From positions 2,150,577-2,214,576 of the forward strand of contig OX638323.1 in NCBI GenBank assembly GCA_951812715.1: 64,000 bases of DNA, given 5' to 3'. The notes beneath the pieces are model-generated. The model worked only from the letters and a program-made list of their open reading frames with translations, was not told where the DNA came from and did not search any database. This stretch comes from an uncultured Pseudohongiella sp. Lineage in GTDB: Bacteria; Pseudomonadota; Gammaproteobacteria; Pseudomonadales; Pseudohongiellaceae. Both the position numbers and the translations under genes were made by a program. Position 1 is the stretch's first letter, and each line of letters begins with the position of its first letter. This document shows, piece after piece, positions 17,046-25,691 of the stretch.

Positions 17046-18700
17046 CCTCTTATTATTTGGCCGGGTAGGGCGCCGGTGTGTTCGCCGTCGCGCAGTACCA
17101 GGACGCCGTTGACCAGCACGTGCCGCATGCCGGTCGAATATTGGTGCGGAGCGTCGTAGGTGGCGTGATCCCGCACCTCGGTCGGGTCGAAGATGGCGAT
17201 ATCGGCGTAGAAGCCTTCGCGCAGCTCGCCGCGGTCGCGGATTCCCAGGTTTTCGGCCGGCAGTTTGCTCAGTTTGCGAATCGCGTCTTCGAGGGTGATG
17301 ACTTGTTCATCCCTTACGTATTTTCCAAGCACTCTGGCGAAGTTGCCGTAGGCGCGCGGGTGGGTCATCTGGTCGAGGAATTCTCCTTCCGGCGCCATCG
17401 AGGCTGCGTCGGAGGCGAAACTCACCCAGGGTAGAGCAATGCCTTTGGCCACGTTTTCTTCCGACATCAGGAAATATACTACCTGAACCCGGCTGCCGTC
17501 TTCGATGACCAGGTCAACGGCGGTTTCCGCCGGATTCGTTCCCCGCTCCGCGGCAACTTCACCGAGGGTCATGCCGGCATAGACGCGCAACTCTGGATTC
17601 TCGAAACCGACCAGCAAGGTGCCTTCCGGTCCCGCGGCCAGCAGCAGATTCTCCCATTCATCCGTGGGCGCGATCATCTCTTCCAGCACCCGAGCGCGGA
17701 TTTCCGGATCTTGCAGGCGCTGGGCCCAGGCGTCATAACCGCCTTCCTGCACCCAGGGCGGCATACCGGCGTCCAGGCCGGTGGAGCCGGCGGTGTAGGT
17801 ATAGATGTTCGCGGTGATGCGCAATCCCTCGGCGCGCGCGGCCTCGACCCGCGCGACGACATCGTCGAACTTGTTCCAGTTCTCCCGCCCACCCATTTTC
17901 AGGTGGTAGATCTCGGCGGGAACGTTCGCCTCCCTGGCGATGTGAATCAGTTCATCCAGCGCTTCGAGCAACCGGTTGCCCTCGCTGCGCAGGTGGGAGA
18001 TGTACATGCCGCCATACTCGCCCGCGACCTTGGCCAACTCCACGAGTTCTTCGGTGCTGGCATAGAACGCCGGCGCGTAGATCAGCGACGAGCCCAGGCC
18101 GAGGGCGCCTTCCTCCATGGCCTGCCGCACCAGATCGCGCATGCGTTCGAGTTCGTCAGCGCTGGGCGCGCGATCTTCGTAGCCGAGTTCATGCACGCGC
18201 ACCGTGGTCGCGCCGACAAAGGAAGCGACATTGGGCGAAACGCCTTTCTCGACCATGAATTCCAGGTATTCTCCGAGCGTTGTCCATTCTCCCGCCCAGG
18301 GACTGGCGCTTTCCGCTTGCATGGCCTCGCTCAGCGGGCCCTCGGAGCGGCCTTCCCCGAATACTTCCAGCGTTACGCCCTGGCGGATATCGCTTTGGCC
18401 GCGGCCATCGACGAGCAGGGAATCGGTGGCCCAACTGAGCATATTGATGAACCCCGGCGCCACCGCCAGCCCGCTGGCGTCGATCGAGGTCCCGGCCTTG
18501 CCGTCGAGTTCGCCCATGGCCGCGATCCGGTCTCCGGTGATACCGATATCCGCGACGAAAGGCGCGCCGCCATTGCCGTCGTAGATGAGGCCATCGGTGA
18601 TGAGAACGTCATAGCGAGGACTGCAGGCGGCCAGTCCCGCGAGCAGCAGGCAGCAGCAACCGGATGCTATCCGGGTCCGTGAGCGGGATGCGAAATTCAT
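17006..18700 (-). CDS. D-aminoacylase-like lipoprotein amidohydrolase
   Basis: The 564-residue product has a lipoprotein signal ending LLLAGLAAC and then an amidohydrolase fold of the N-acyl-D-amino-acid deacylase type: YDVLITDGLIYDGNGG, ALGLGSSLIYAPAFYASTEE, MYISHLRSEGNRL, EIYHLKMGGRENW, FASDAASMAPEG and the tail GEHTGALPGQIIRGPGW. The usual HxH metal motif is replaced (PGFINMLSWATDS), and the usual Cys of the GNCG loop reads VFGEGRSEG. It therefore belongs to a divergent subgroup whose activity is uncertain. The last nine residues (VGLSASKAY) and the stop are encoded by the adjacent hairpin repeat. Confidence 0.8.
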   Translation of the reverse strand: MNFASRSRTRIASGCCCLLLAGLAACSPRYDVLITDGLIYDGNGGAPFVADIGITGDRIAAMGELDGKAGTSIDASGLAVAPGFINMLSWATDSLLVDGRGQSDIRQGVTLEVFGEGRSEGPLSEAMQAESASPWAGEWTTLGEYLEFMVEKGVSPNVASFVGATTVRVHELGYEDRAPSADELERMRDLVRQAMEEGALGLGSSLIYAPAFYASTEELVELAKVAGEYGGMYISHLRSEGNRLLEALDELIHIAREANVPAEIYHLKMGGRENWNKFDDVVARVEAARAEGLRITANIYTYTAGSTGLDAGMPPWVQEGGYDAWAQRLQDPEIRARVLEEMIAPTDEWENLLLAAGPEGTLLVGFENPELRVYAGMTLGEVAAERGTNPAETAVDLVIEDGSRVQVVYFLMSEENVAKGIALPWVSFASDAASMAPEGEFLDQMTHPRAYGNFARVLGKYVRDEQVITLEDAIRKLSKLPAENLGIRDRGELREGFYADIAIFDPTEVRDHATYDAPHQYSTGMRHVLVNGVLVLRDGEHTGALPGQIIRGPGWVGLSASKAY

Positions 18701-18901
18701 GAGCGGATTCCCTATAATTATCAGATAAGGAATGATAGCGTCCGCAATCGCAAATGCGAATCACCGGCAGGCGCATCGACGGCGTCGACGTTCGCCAATT
18801 TCTTCAGGTTGGCAAGAATTGCGGTTAGGTCGAATTTCGGTCATTCTTTTCGCTGCCGTTCCGAAAGGCGCAACCACATTCGTATTTGAGGAGCTAATAT
18901 C

Positions 18902-19729
18902 ATGAACATGGATCGAAACGTGTTTGGCCGGGCATTCGCCTTTCTGGCGTTATCCATTACCCTGGGTTCCCTGCTGCCGGTTTCTCAAGCGAGAGCACAG
19001 TCCGGCGAAGGCGGCTGGTACCTAGGCGCCAACATCCCGCTGATGTTCATCGACGATACCGAATCCGTTACCGGAGGCGAGAATTTCGCGCCGATTCGGT
19101 TGGGTTACGAAGCAACCACGCTGAATGAATACGATACCGGCTACAAGATCGGCGGTTCATTCGGTTACGCTTTCGAAAGCGGTCTTCGCATCGAGGTGGA
19201 GGGATTTCATGCCTCGGCCGAAGTCAGCAAGTTGTTTTACAACGATGTTGCCGTTCCCACTCTCAACTTCCAGTTGACGGGCAGCACCGAACTTGCCGTA
19301 AGCGGATCGGCTTCCCAGACCGCCGCCATGCTCAATGTCTGGTACGACTTCGATACCGCCGGTCAATGGACGCCTTATATCGGCGCGGGATACGGTCAGC
19401 TTGAGGTCGATTTCGGCGATGTCGAATATGATACCAACGGGCTCGCCCAGGTGGTCGCGAATGCGATCTCCACGGCCAATAATCTCCCCATAATTACACT
19501 ACCTCCGGGCTTCGTGCCGAAACTTTCGCCCAAGGATACGACCACCGCCTGGCATATCGGCGGGGGAGTGGGCTGGGAACTTTCCGACTCGACTCTGATT
19601 CAACTCGGATACCGCTATCAGGCCAGTGGCGACATCGAGTTCTCCGGTTTGAACGAAAACGCCAGCGTGAATGCGTTTACCGAACAGAAGACCCACTTCA
19701 TCGAACTCGGTATCCGCTACCGGCTGTAA
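18902..19729 (+). CDS. Outer-membrane beta-barrel protein
   Basis: The ATG at 18902 has GAGGAG upstream. The 275-residue protein has a signal peptide ending SQARAQ, then GGWYLGANIPLMFIDD and strands typical of an 8-stranded surface barrel: YKIGGSFGYAFESGLRIEVE, TPYIGAGYGQLEVDFG, WHIGGGVGWELSDSTLIQLG and a terminal HFIELGIRYRL. It matches the general porin-family/OmpA-barrel or Msp4-like group. A long loop (about 180-215, NLPIITLPPGFVPKL) is probably extracellular. No operon partner is seen. A GC-rich hairpin, CCGGCC/GGCCGG near 19740, follows the gene and may help end transcription. Confidence 0.8.
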   Translation: MNMDRNVFGRAFAFLALSITLGSLLPVSQARAQSGEGGWYLGANIPLMFIDDTESVTGGENFAPIRLGYEATTLNEYDTGYKIGGSFGYAFESGLRIEVEGFHASAEVSKLFYNDVAVPTLNFQLTGSTELAVSGSASQTAAMLNVWYDFDTAGQWTPYIGAGYGQLEVDFGDVEYDTNGLAQVVANAISTANNLPIITLPPGFVPKLSPKDTTTAWHIGGGVGWELSDSTLIQLGYRYQASGDIEFSGLNENASVNAFTEQKTHFIELGIRYRL

Positions 19730-19826
19730 GCTTTCCGCGCCGGCCCCTGAGTGGCCGGACTGGGCCCCCAGGCCAACCGGAGCAATCCGGCGGGTCTCCG
19801 CATGCGGGTTCCCAGCGGTTCTGGAA

Positions 19827-19846
19827 TACTGTACATTAATACAGTA
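19827..19846. promoter_or_regulatory. LexA box of dnaE2
   Basis: TACTGTACATTAATACAGTA is an almost perfect match to the gammaproteobacterial LexA operator (CTGT-N8-ACAG within a 20-bp near-palindrome). It ends 19 bp before the dnaE2 ATG, so dnaE2 should be repressed by LexA and induced by DNA damage. Confidence 0.9.
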
Positions 19847-19865
19847 TTTTCAATCCGGAACCGGC

Positions 19866-22800
19866 ATGTTCGAGCATTCGTTCACGGCGGCGGAGTCCCG
19901 TTACGCTGATTCTCCCGCCAACGCGCCGGAGGCCCTGCCGGCCTATGCGGAACTGCATTGCATTTCCAATTACAGTTTCCTGCGCGGCGCTTCGTTTCCC
20001 GAGGAACTGGTGGAGACCGCCCGGGCGCTGGGTTATCAGGCGCTGGCGATTACCGATGAATGTTCCTTGAGCGGAGTGGTGCGGGCGCATGTGGCGGCGA
20101 AGGAGCATGGTCTCAAGCTGATCGTGGGCGCCGAATTCCGCTTGCGGGAAGGCTGTCGGCTGATAGTACTGGCGCGCAATCGCACGGGTTACGGAGCATT
20201 GAGTCACCTGATCAGTTGCGCGCGGCGGAACAGCGCCAAGGGCAACTATCGCATCGACCGCGCCATGTTCGAGCGGAACCGGCCCGATGACTGCCTGCTT
20301 TTGTGGCTACCGGGTTTTTCGCGGCCGCGGGATGCCGTCGAGGAGGAGGCGGTCTGGCTGCGGGAGGGATTTGCCGGGCAGGCCTGGATTGCCGTCGAGG
20401 CGCTGTTGCGCGGGAACGACCGCCGCCTGCTGCGGCAAGCGCGCGAACTCGGACGACGCCATGGCCTGCCCTTGTGCGCCGCGGGCGGCGCCTGTATGCA
20501 TGTGCGGGAACGGCGTCCGCTGAAGGATATTCTCGACGCCATCCGCCTCGGCAGGACCATCGCTGAACTCGGTCTCGACGGCGAATGTAACGCCCAGCGG
20601 CATCTGCGCGGCCGCGCCCGGCTTGCCCGGCTGTATCCACAGGAGTTGCTCGCGGCGACGGTGGAAATCGCCGGGCTATGCAATTTCTCGCTCGATGAGT
20701 TGCGCTACGAATATCCGCTCGAACTCGTGCCCGAGATCTATACCGCCCATGGCTGGCTATGGAGGCTGACAATCAGGGGAATGCGGCGGCGCTGGCCCGA
20801 AGGCGCGCCGGCGAAGGTGCGCCTGCTGGTGAAGAAGGAACTGGCGCTGATTCGCGAGTTGCGTTACGAGCATTATTTTCTCACCGTCCATGACGTGGTG
20901 GATTTTGCCCGCGGCCGCGGAATTCTTTGCCAGGGGCGGGGCTCGGCGGCCAATTCGGCGGTGTGCTATTGCCTGGGGATCACCGAAGTCGATCCGTCCC
21001 GGATCGAGCTGCTGTTCGAGCGCTTCATCTCCCGGGAGCGCGACGAGCCGCCGGACATCGACGTCGATTTCGAACATTCACGGCGCGAGGAAGTCATCCA
21101 GTACATTTATGAGCGTTATGGTCGCGACCGGGCCGCGCTGGCGGCGACGGTGATCTGCTACCGGCCCCGGAGCGCGCTGCGCGACGTGGGCAAGGCGCTG
21201 GGGCTGGAGCCCCGACGGATCGATCATCTCGCCAAGTCGATCCATTGGTGGGGAGCGGATCTGAAAGAGCAACTCGCTGATGCCGATGTCGACTATACCG
21301 ACCCCCGGATGCGCATGCTGCTGGCGCTGGCCCGGGCTGTGCAAGGCTTCCCCCGGCATCTGTCACAGCATGTGGGCGGTTTCGTCATCAGCCGGGGTCC
21401 GCTCACCCGACTGGTCCCGATCGAGAACGCCGCCATGGCGGATCGCACCGTGATCCAGTGGGAAAAGGACGATCTCGAAGCCCTCGGCCTGTTGAAGGTC
21501 GATGTGCTGGCCCTGGGCATGCTTACCGCGATTCGCAAGTGCCTGGAACTGGTCAGCGCCTATAGCAGCCGAGCCCTGAGCATGGACCGCATTCCCGCGG
21601 AAGACCCGCAGGTCTACGACATGATGGGCCGGGCCGACACCATCGGCGTGTTCCAGATCGAATCCCGCGCCCAGATGAGCATGCTGCCGCGGCTGCGGCC
21701 GCGCAATTACTACGACCTGGTGATCCAGATCGCTATCGTGCGTCCCGGACCCATCCAGGGAGACATGGTCCACCCTTATCTCAACCGGCGCAACGGGGAA
21801 GAGGAAATCGTCTATCCCAGCAAGGAAACGAAGGAGGTGCTCGAACGCACGCTGGGGGTGCCGATCTTCCAGGAACAGGTCATGAAACTGGCCATGGTGG
21901 CGGCGGGCTTCAGCGGCGGCGAGGCCGACCAGTTGCGCCGCGCCATGGCCGCCTGGAAGCGCAAGGGCGGACTCGAGCCGTATCGCGAGAAACTCATCCA
22001 GGGCATGCTGGAGCGCGGTTATGAGCAGGAGTTCGCCGAGCGGCTCTTTCGCCAGATCCTCGGTTTCGGCGATTACGGCTTCCCGGAATCCCATTCCTCG
22101 AGCTTCGCCTTGCTGGCTTATGTCTCGTCCTGGCTCAAGCACTATCATCCGGCGGCCTTCTGCTGCGCCTTGCTCAACAGCCAGCCGATGGGGTTCTACG
22201 CGCCGCCGCAACTGATCCGCGACGCCCGCGCCCATGGCGTCGAAGTGCTGCCGGTCCACGTCAATCACAGCCTGGCCGATTGCAGCCTGGAGATACCCGC
22301 GGGTTTCGCGCGGCCGCGGGAACATGCGCTGCAAGTGCTGGAGCCGCGCCTGCGGATCGGTTTCAACCAGGTGAAGGGCCTGTCGCGAAAGGCAGCCGAG
22401 GCGATTTGCGAGGCTCGGGTCGGCGGAGTTTTTGCCGGCATCGAGGAACTGGTGTTCCGCAGCGGTATCGGCAAGAAGGATCTGGAAGCGCTGGCCGCCG
22501 CCGACGCCTTGCGCGAACTCGCCGGGGACCGACATCGCGCTTTCTGGTACAGCGCGGGAACGGGGGCCGTCGACGGCCTGTTCGCCGCTATCGGTTTCGG
22601 CGCCGAGACTCCGGGAATCGACGTATTATTGCCGGTGCCCGACGAATGGCAGAACATCGCCGCCGATTACGGCGCCACCGGTTTCAGCTTGCGCCGGCAT
22701 CCGCTGGCGCTGTTTCGCGAACGTCTCGACCGTTTCCAGGTCGTGCCGGCAAAAGAACTCGGAGAGACCGGCGATGGCCGCGGGGCCAAGGTGGCCGGGC

Positions 22801-23060
22801 TGGTGACCTGCCGGCAACGGCCGATGACGGCCTCGGGAGTCACCTTCCTCACCCTGGAAGACGAAAGCGGGACGGTCAACGTGGTGGTCTGGCCCACGCT
22901 AAGCGAGCGGCAGCGCCCGGTGGTGCGGCGGGCGCGCCTGCTCGGCGTGATCGGACACGTGCAGCAAAGCGGCGACGTGATCCATCTGATCGCCCACCGG
23001 TTGACCGACCTGAGTCACTGGCTGGGCGAGATGGAAACCTCGTCCCGGGACTTCATGTAA
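19866..23060 (+). CDS. dnaE2: Error-prone DNA polymerase DnaE2
   Basis: The 1064-residue protein is a C-family polymerase of the mutasome, used for translesion synthesis after damage. It has an N-terminal PHP domain (AELHCISNYSFLRGASFPEE, LKLIVGAEFRL), the palm (CQGRGSAANSAVCYCLGITE; catalytic aspartates in PPDIDVDFEHSRREE at residues 397, 399 and 401), HVGGFVISRGPL, GFPESHSSSFALLAYVSSWL, and a C-terminal OB fold (VAGLVTCRQRPMTASGVTFL). The start at 19866 lies just after the LexA box; the frame extends upstream only through the operator. The length is close to the family norm. It is convergent with imuB rather than in the usual imuA-imuB-dnaE2 operon. The stop is followed at once by a T hairpin. 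Confidence 0.95.
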   Translation: MFEHSFTAAESRYADSPANAPEALPAYAELHCISNYSFLRGASFPEELVETARALGYQALAITDECSLSGVVRAHVAAKEHGLKLIVGAEFRLREGCRLIVLARNRTGYGALSHLISCARRNSAKGNYRIDRAMFERNRPDDCLLLWLPGFSRPRDAVEEEAVWLREGFAGQAWIAVEALLRGNDRRLLRQARELGRRHGLPLCAAGGACMHVRERRPLKDILDAIRLGRTIAELGLDGECNAQRHLRGRARLARLYPQELLAATVEIAGLCNFSLDELRYEYPLELVPEIYTAHGWLWRLTIRGMRRRWPEGAPAKVRLLVKKELALIRELRYEHYFLTVHDVVDFARGRGILCQGRGSAANSAVCYCLGITEVDPSRIELLFERFISRERDEPPDIDVDFEHSRREEVIQYIYERYGRDRAALAATVICYRPRSALRDVGKALGLEPRRIDHLAKSIHWWGADLKEQLADADVDYTDPRMRMLLALARAVQGFPRHLSQHVGGFVISRGPLTRLVPIENAAMADRTVIQWEKDDLEALGLLKVDVLALGMLTAIRKCLELVSAYSSRALSMDRIPAEDPQVYDMMGRADTIGVFQIESRAQMSMLPRLRPRNYYDLVIQIAIVRPGPIQGDMVHPYLNRRNGEEEIVYPSKETKEVLERTLGVPIFQEQVMKLAMVAAGFSGGEADQLRRAMAAWKRKGGLEPYREKLIQGMLERGYEQEFAERLFRQILGFGDYGFPESHSSSFALLAYVSSWLKHYHPAAFCCALLNSQPMGFYAPPQLIRDARAHGVEVLPVHVNHSLADCSLEIPAGFARPREHALQVLEPRLRIGFNQVKGLSRKAAEAICEARVGGVFAGIEELVFRSGIGKKDLEALAAADALRELAGDRHRAFWYSAGTGAVDGLFAAIGFGAETPGIDVLLPVPDEWQNIAADYGATGFSLRRHPLALFRERLDRFQVVPAKELGETGDGRGAKVAGLVTCRQRPMTASGVTFLTLEDESGTVNVVVWPTLSERQRPVVRRARLLGVIGHVQQSGDVIHLIAHRLTDLSHWLGEMETSSRDFM

Positions 23061-23360
23061 GGAAGCTCCGATTCATCAGAGTTTCCGTGCGGCACATGGA
23101 TGTGCCGCCGGATTCGATGGGTGAAGGCAAGCGTTTTCGAAGCACAGCTTCGAGCGCAACCGCAACGACACGGAGCTATGCTCCGTGACTGGAGCAAGCC
23201 ATTGAATCCGGGAGCAAAACAAAACCACGCTCGTTTTGCGGCAGAGAACAATTCCATGGGTGGTGAAGGCAAGCGTTTTCGAAGCGCGGCTTCGAGCGCA
23301 GCCTGAACGGCGCAGAGCTGTGCTCTACGACTGGACCGGAATTGTTCGGAGAATTGCCGG
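23061..23360. repeat. Hairpin-chain element, family A, reversed, two S cassettes
   Basis: Read left to right: T hairpin (23061-23086), C hairpin GCGGCACA/TGTGCCGC (23089-23108), E arms GGATTCGATGG (23110-23120) and CCATTGAATCC (23199-23209) holding an S cassette, H hairpin GCAAAAC/GTTTTGC, then N arms GAACAATTCC (23246) and GGAATTGTTC (23338) holding a second S cassette. It fills the gap between the convergent dnaE2 and VOC genes and may act as a bidirectional terminator. Confidence 0.8.
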
Positions 23361-23362
23361 CA

Positions 23363-23830
23363 TCACTCGCCCCGGTTCGCCGCCCGCAAGGCCTCGAGGT
23401 CGAACTTGATCATGGTGTTCATCGCCGCCATGACCCGGGAATTGTGTTCCCTGTCCTCGCTATCGATCATGTCGAAGAATTCGGCCGGGGTGATCTGCCA
23501 GGAGAGGCCGTAGCGGTCCTTCAGCCAGCCGCATGCGAGCGGTGTGCCTTCTTCGACCAGCTTGTCCCAGTAATAGTCGATCTCTTCCTGGGTATCGCAG
23601 GCGATCATCAGCGAAAGCGCTTCGGAAAACTGGAATTGCGGGCCGCCGTTGAGGGCGATGAACTCCCCTCCCTTCAATTTGAACTCGATGGTCAGCACGG
23701 AGCCCGCGGCGGGTTCATCGGGCTTGTGGCAAATGCGGGTAATTTCCGAATCGGGAAAGATCGAGCAATAGAACTCGACCGCCTCCGCGGCGTTGCCGTC
23801 GAACCATAGAAATGGGGTAATCGCTCTCAT
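23363..23830 (-). CDS. VOC family protein, PhnB-like
   Basis: The 155-residue protein has the PhnB/3-demethylubiquinone-methyltransferase-like VOC signature: TPFLWFDGNAAEAVEFYCSI near the start, then VLTIEFKLKGGEFIALNGGP, DTQEEIDYYWDKLVEEGTPL and CGWLKDRYGLSWQITPAEFF. Most such proteins are of unknown activity. It starts 5 bp after the stop of the next VOC gene, with its ribosome site (GAGGTAA) overlapping that stop, so translation is probably coupled. It is the last gene of the LexA-headed imuB unit. Confidence 0.85.
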   Translation of the reverse strand: MRAITPFLWFDGNAAEAVEFYCSIFPDSEITRICHKPDEPAAGSVLTIEFKLKGGEFIALNGGPQFQFSEALSLMIACDTQEEIDYYWDKLVEEGTPLACGWLKDRYGLSWQITPAEFFDMIDSEDREHNSRVMAAMNTMIKFDLEALRAANRGE

Positions 23831-23835
23831 CGTGT

Positions 23836-24219
23836 TTACCTCAGGGAGTGCAAACCGAACATGTTGCCTTCGGTATCGGAGGCCAGGGTGATGAAACCGT
23901 ATTGGCCGATGGACATCTTTTCCCGTTCGAGCTTGCCGCCGGCATCCGCCACGCGTGCGCCTTCGACGGCGCAATCCTCGCAACTGAAATACACCATTAC
24001 GCTGTTGTTGCCGGAGGGCATGCCCTCGAAATACACCAGCGCCCCGGTGCAGCCATGGGCGTCCGGTCCTCCTGGGAATCCGCACATGGGGAGATCGGTT
24101 TCCATGGGCCGCAATTCGACGCCAAGGACGATTTCGTAGAATTTCCTGGCGCGCGCCATGTCTTGGACATAGATCTCGAACCAGTTTACGGGGTTTCTTT
24201 TCATGAGGTCTTCGGGCAT
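23836..24219 (-). CDS. VOC family protein, glyoxalase-like
   Basis: The 127-residue product starts MPEDLMKRNPVNWFEIYVQD, which is typical of single-domain glyoxalase/bleomycin-resistance-like VOC proteins. It continues with GALVYFEGMPSGNNSVMVYF and a final EREKMSIGQYGFITLASDTE GNMFGLHS block. The ATG at 24219 has AAGGAAA upstream; a longer frame to 24300 overlaps the end of imuB and is less likely. It begins 20 bp after the imuB stop and is probably co-transcribed with it. The substrate is unknown. Confidence 0.85.
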   Translation of the reverse strand: MPEDLMKRNPVNWFEIYVQDMARARKFYEIVLGVELRPMETDLPMCGFPGGPDAHGCTGALVYFEGMPSGNNSVMVYFSCEDCAVEGARVADAGGKLEREKMSIGQYGFITLASDTEGNMFGLHSLR

Positions 24220-24239
24220 TGCGTTCGTTTCCTTGTAAA

Positions 24240-25637
24240 TCAGGCAAAATAGCCATGCAGATACCAGCGCCGCCCGCCGTCGCGTTCGCGATAAATCCAC
24301 AGGCGGCAGCCGTTTTCTTCTTCGCCGATGTAATAGTCGCGGCGCACATCATCGCCCGACCACCAGCCGGATTCAATACGCTCCGGACCGCTTGGCAGCG
24401 AGACCGGACCATGATACAGCGGCTGCCCGTCACGGCAAGCGAGCCGGCGCGGTTCCTTGAGCAGCCAGAGGGGGCGCGGCGGCCCGGCCACCGGCGTATC
24501 CGGCCTGGCCTTGCCGCCTTCGGCATGATCGAAATCCCGGCTGGCGTATTCCGGGCGATGATCGGCTACCGCCTCAATGCCCCGGATCCGTCTTTCTCCG
24601 AGCCGGGCCTGCAATTGTTCGAGCAGATGATCGAGGCCGGCCTCATCGGCGCCCGTGGCCTTGTCGTTACGGAATAGTTGCAGGTCGCGGTCGAGATAGG
24701 CGTCGAAGCGGCTGACCATCAGCCGTAGCGCCGCCACCGGCGCCGTCAGTTCGAGTTCGCCGAGGCGGGTTTGCAGCAACATCATGAAATGTTCCCGGCA
24801 GCGGCCGGGGCGGCGCAGTTCGATGCGCACCGCGGTGGCTTCCTGCCGCTCGTGCAAAAGGCTGAATTCGAGCCGGCTGGTGACGAGATCGCGTTGAACC
24901 AGGAATTCGCATAGTCGCTTGAGTAATACTGCCGCCGCAGGCAACAGCCGGTCGAGATCAAGCGATTCGGCGGGCAGTTCGAATTCGCCCTGGAACGAAG
25001 GCGGCGCGACGTATTTGCGCATAGTTTTCGAGGTCTTGTCCGGCGTCTTGCCGAGGGCCCGGTCGAGTTGATCGACGAAGGCGCTGCCGAAGCGCGTGAC
25101 GAGGCCGCCGACGGGCAGCCGCCAGAGATCGCCCAGATAGCGGATGCCCATGTTATGCAGCCGGCGGCCTTGTTCGCGGTCGGGCCGCAGCACCGTGACC
25201 GGCAGACCTTGCAGGACGGCGTGCAGGTTCGCCCGGCGATATACCGCCTTGCCGCCGCCGGCGCGGGCCAGCAGCAGGCTGGCGCTTATGGTCGGCGCGG
25301 CGGCATGGGAAAATTCTTTGGGCAGCTCCCATTCGCGCAATTGGCGTTTTATGGCGGCGCCGAGTTTTTCGTGGATCGCGTCGATGCCGCCGAAATAGCG
25401 CAGGGCGCTGCGCACTTCGCATACCAGCGCCGTTTCATGCAGGTTGATGTCGGAGCTGTAACTCTCCATCAATCCGGCCAATGCGAGCAGGCATTGTCGG
25501 CGGCGGGATTCCGTCAGCGCCTGCAACTGGGGCAGGTGCAAGGCGTACCAGAGACTTTCTGGCTGCTTCCCGCCTCGCCGCGGGGGAGCCGGACGCGGCG
25601 CGAAAGCTGGGGACAGGCGAGCTTGCGAGCTGGCCAT
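24240..25637 (-). CDS. imuB: ImuB-like Y-family polymerase protein of the mutasome
   Basis: The 465-residue protein matches ImuB, the catalytically inactive Y-family relative that bridges the beta clamp and DnaE2: LWYALHLPQLQALTESRRRQ, ALVCEVRSALRYFGGIDAIH, GIRYLGDLWRLPVGGLVTRF, FQGEFELPAESLDLDRLLPA, and the C-terminal RRDYYIGEEENGCRLWIYRE and GRRWYLHGYFA. It lacks the polymerase acidic triad, as expected. The N-terminal palm region between YALHLPQLQ and the CEVRSALRYFGG block is short compared with longer ImuB proteins. A LexA box lies 13 bp upstream of the ATG. No imuA is present in the window, and two VOC genes follow. Confidence 0.9.
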   Translation of the reverse strand: MASSQARLSPAFAPRPAPPRRGGKQPESLWYALHLPQLQALTESRRRQCLLALAGLMESYSSDINLHETALVCEVRSALRYFGGIDAIHEKLGAAIKRQLREWELPKEFSHAAAPTISASLLLARAGGGKAVYRRANLHAVLQGLPVTVLRPDREQGRRLHNMGIRYLGDLWRLPVGGLVTRFGSAFVDQLDRALGKTPDKTSKTMRKYVAPPSFQGEFELPAESLDLDRLLPAAAVLLKRLCEFLVQRDLVTSRLEFSLLHERQEATAVRIELRRPGRCREHFMMLLQTRLGELELTAPVAALRLMVSRFDAYLDRDLQLFRNDKATGADEAGLDHLLEQLQARLGERRIRGIEAVADHRPEYASRDFDHAEGGKARPDTPVAGPPRPLWLLKEPRRLACRDGQPLYHGPVSLPSGPERIESGWWSGDDVRRDYYIGEEENGCRLWIYRERDGGRRWYLHGYFA

Positions 25638-25650
25638 ATCGAGCCCCTTA

Positions 25651-25670
25651 CACTGTATGGATATACAGTA
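25651..25670. promoter_or_regulatory. LexA box of imuB
   Basis: CACTGTATGGATATACAGTA matches the CTGT-N8-ACAG LexA operator. It lies 13 bp upstream of the imuB start and 20 bp past the glpQ stop, so it should control the leftward imuB-VOC-VOC unit. Confidence 0.9.
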
Positions 25671-25691
25671 TAACTCAGATGTTTTTTCCTA

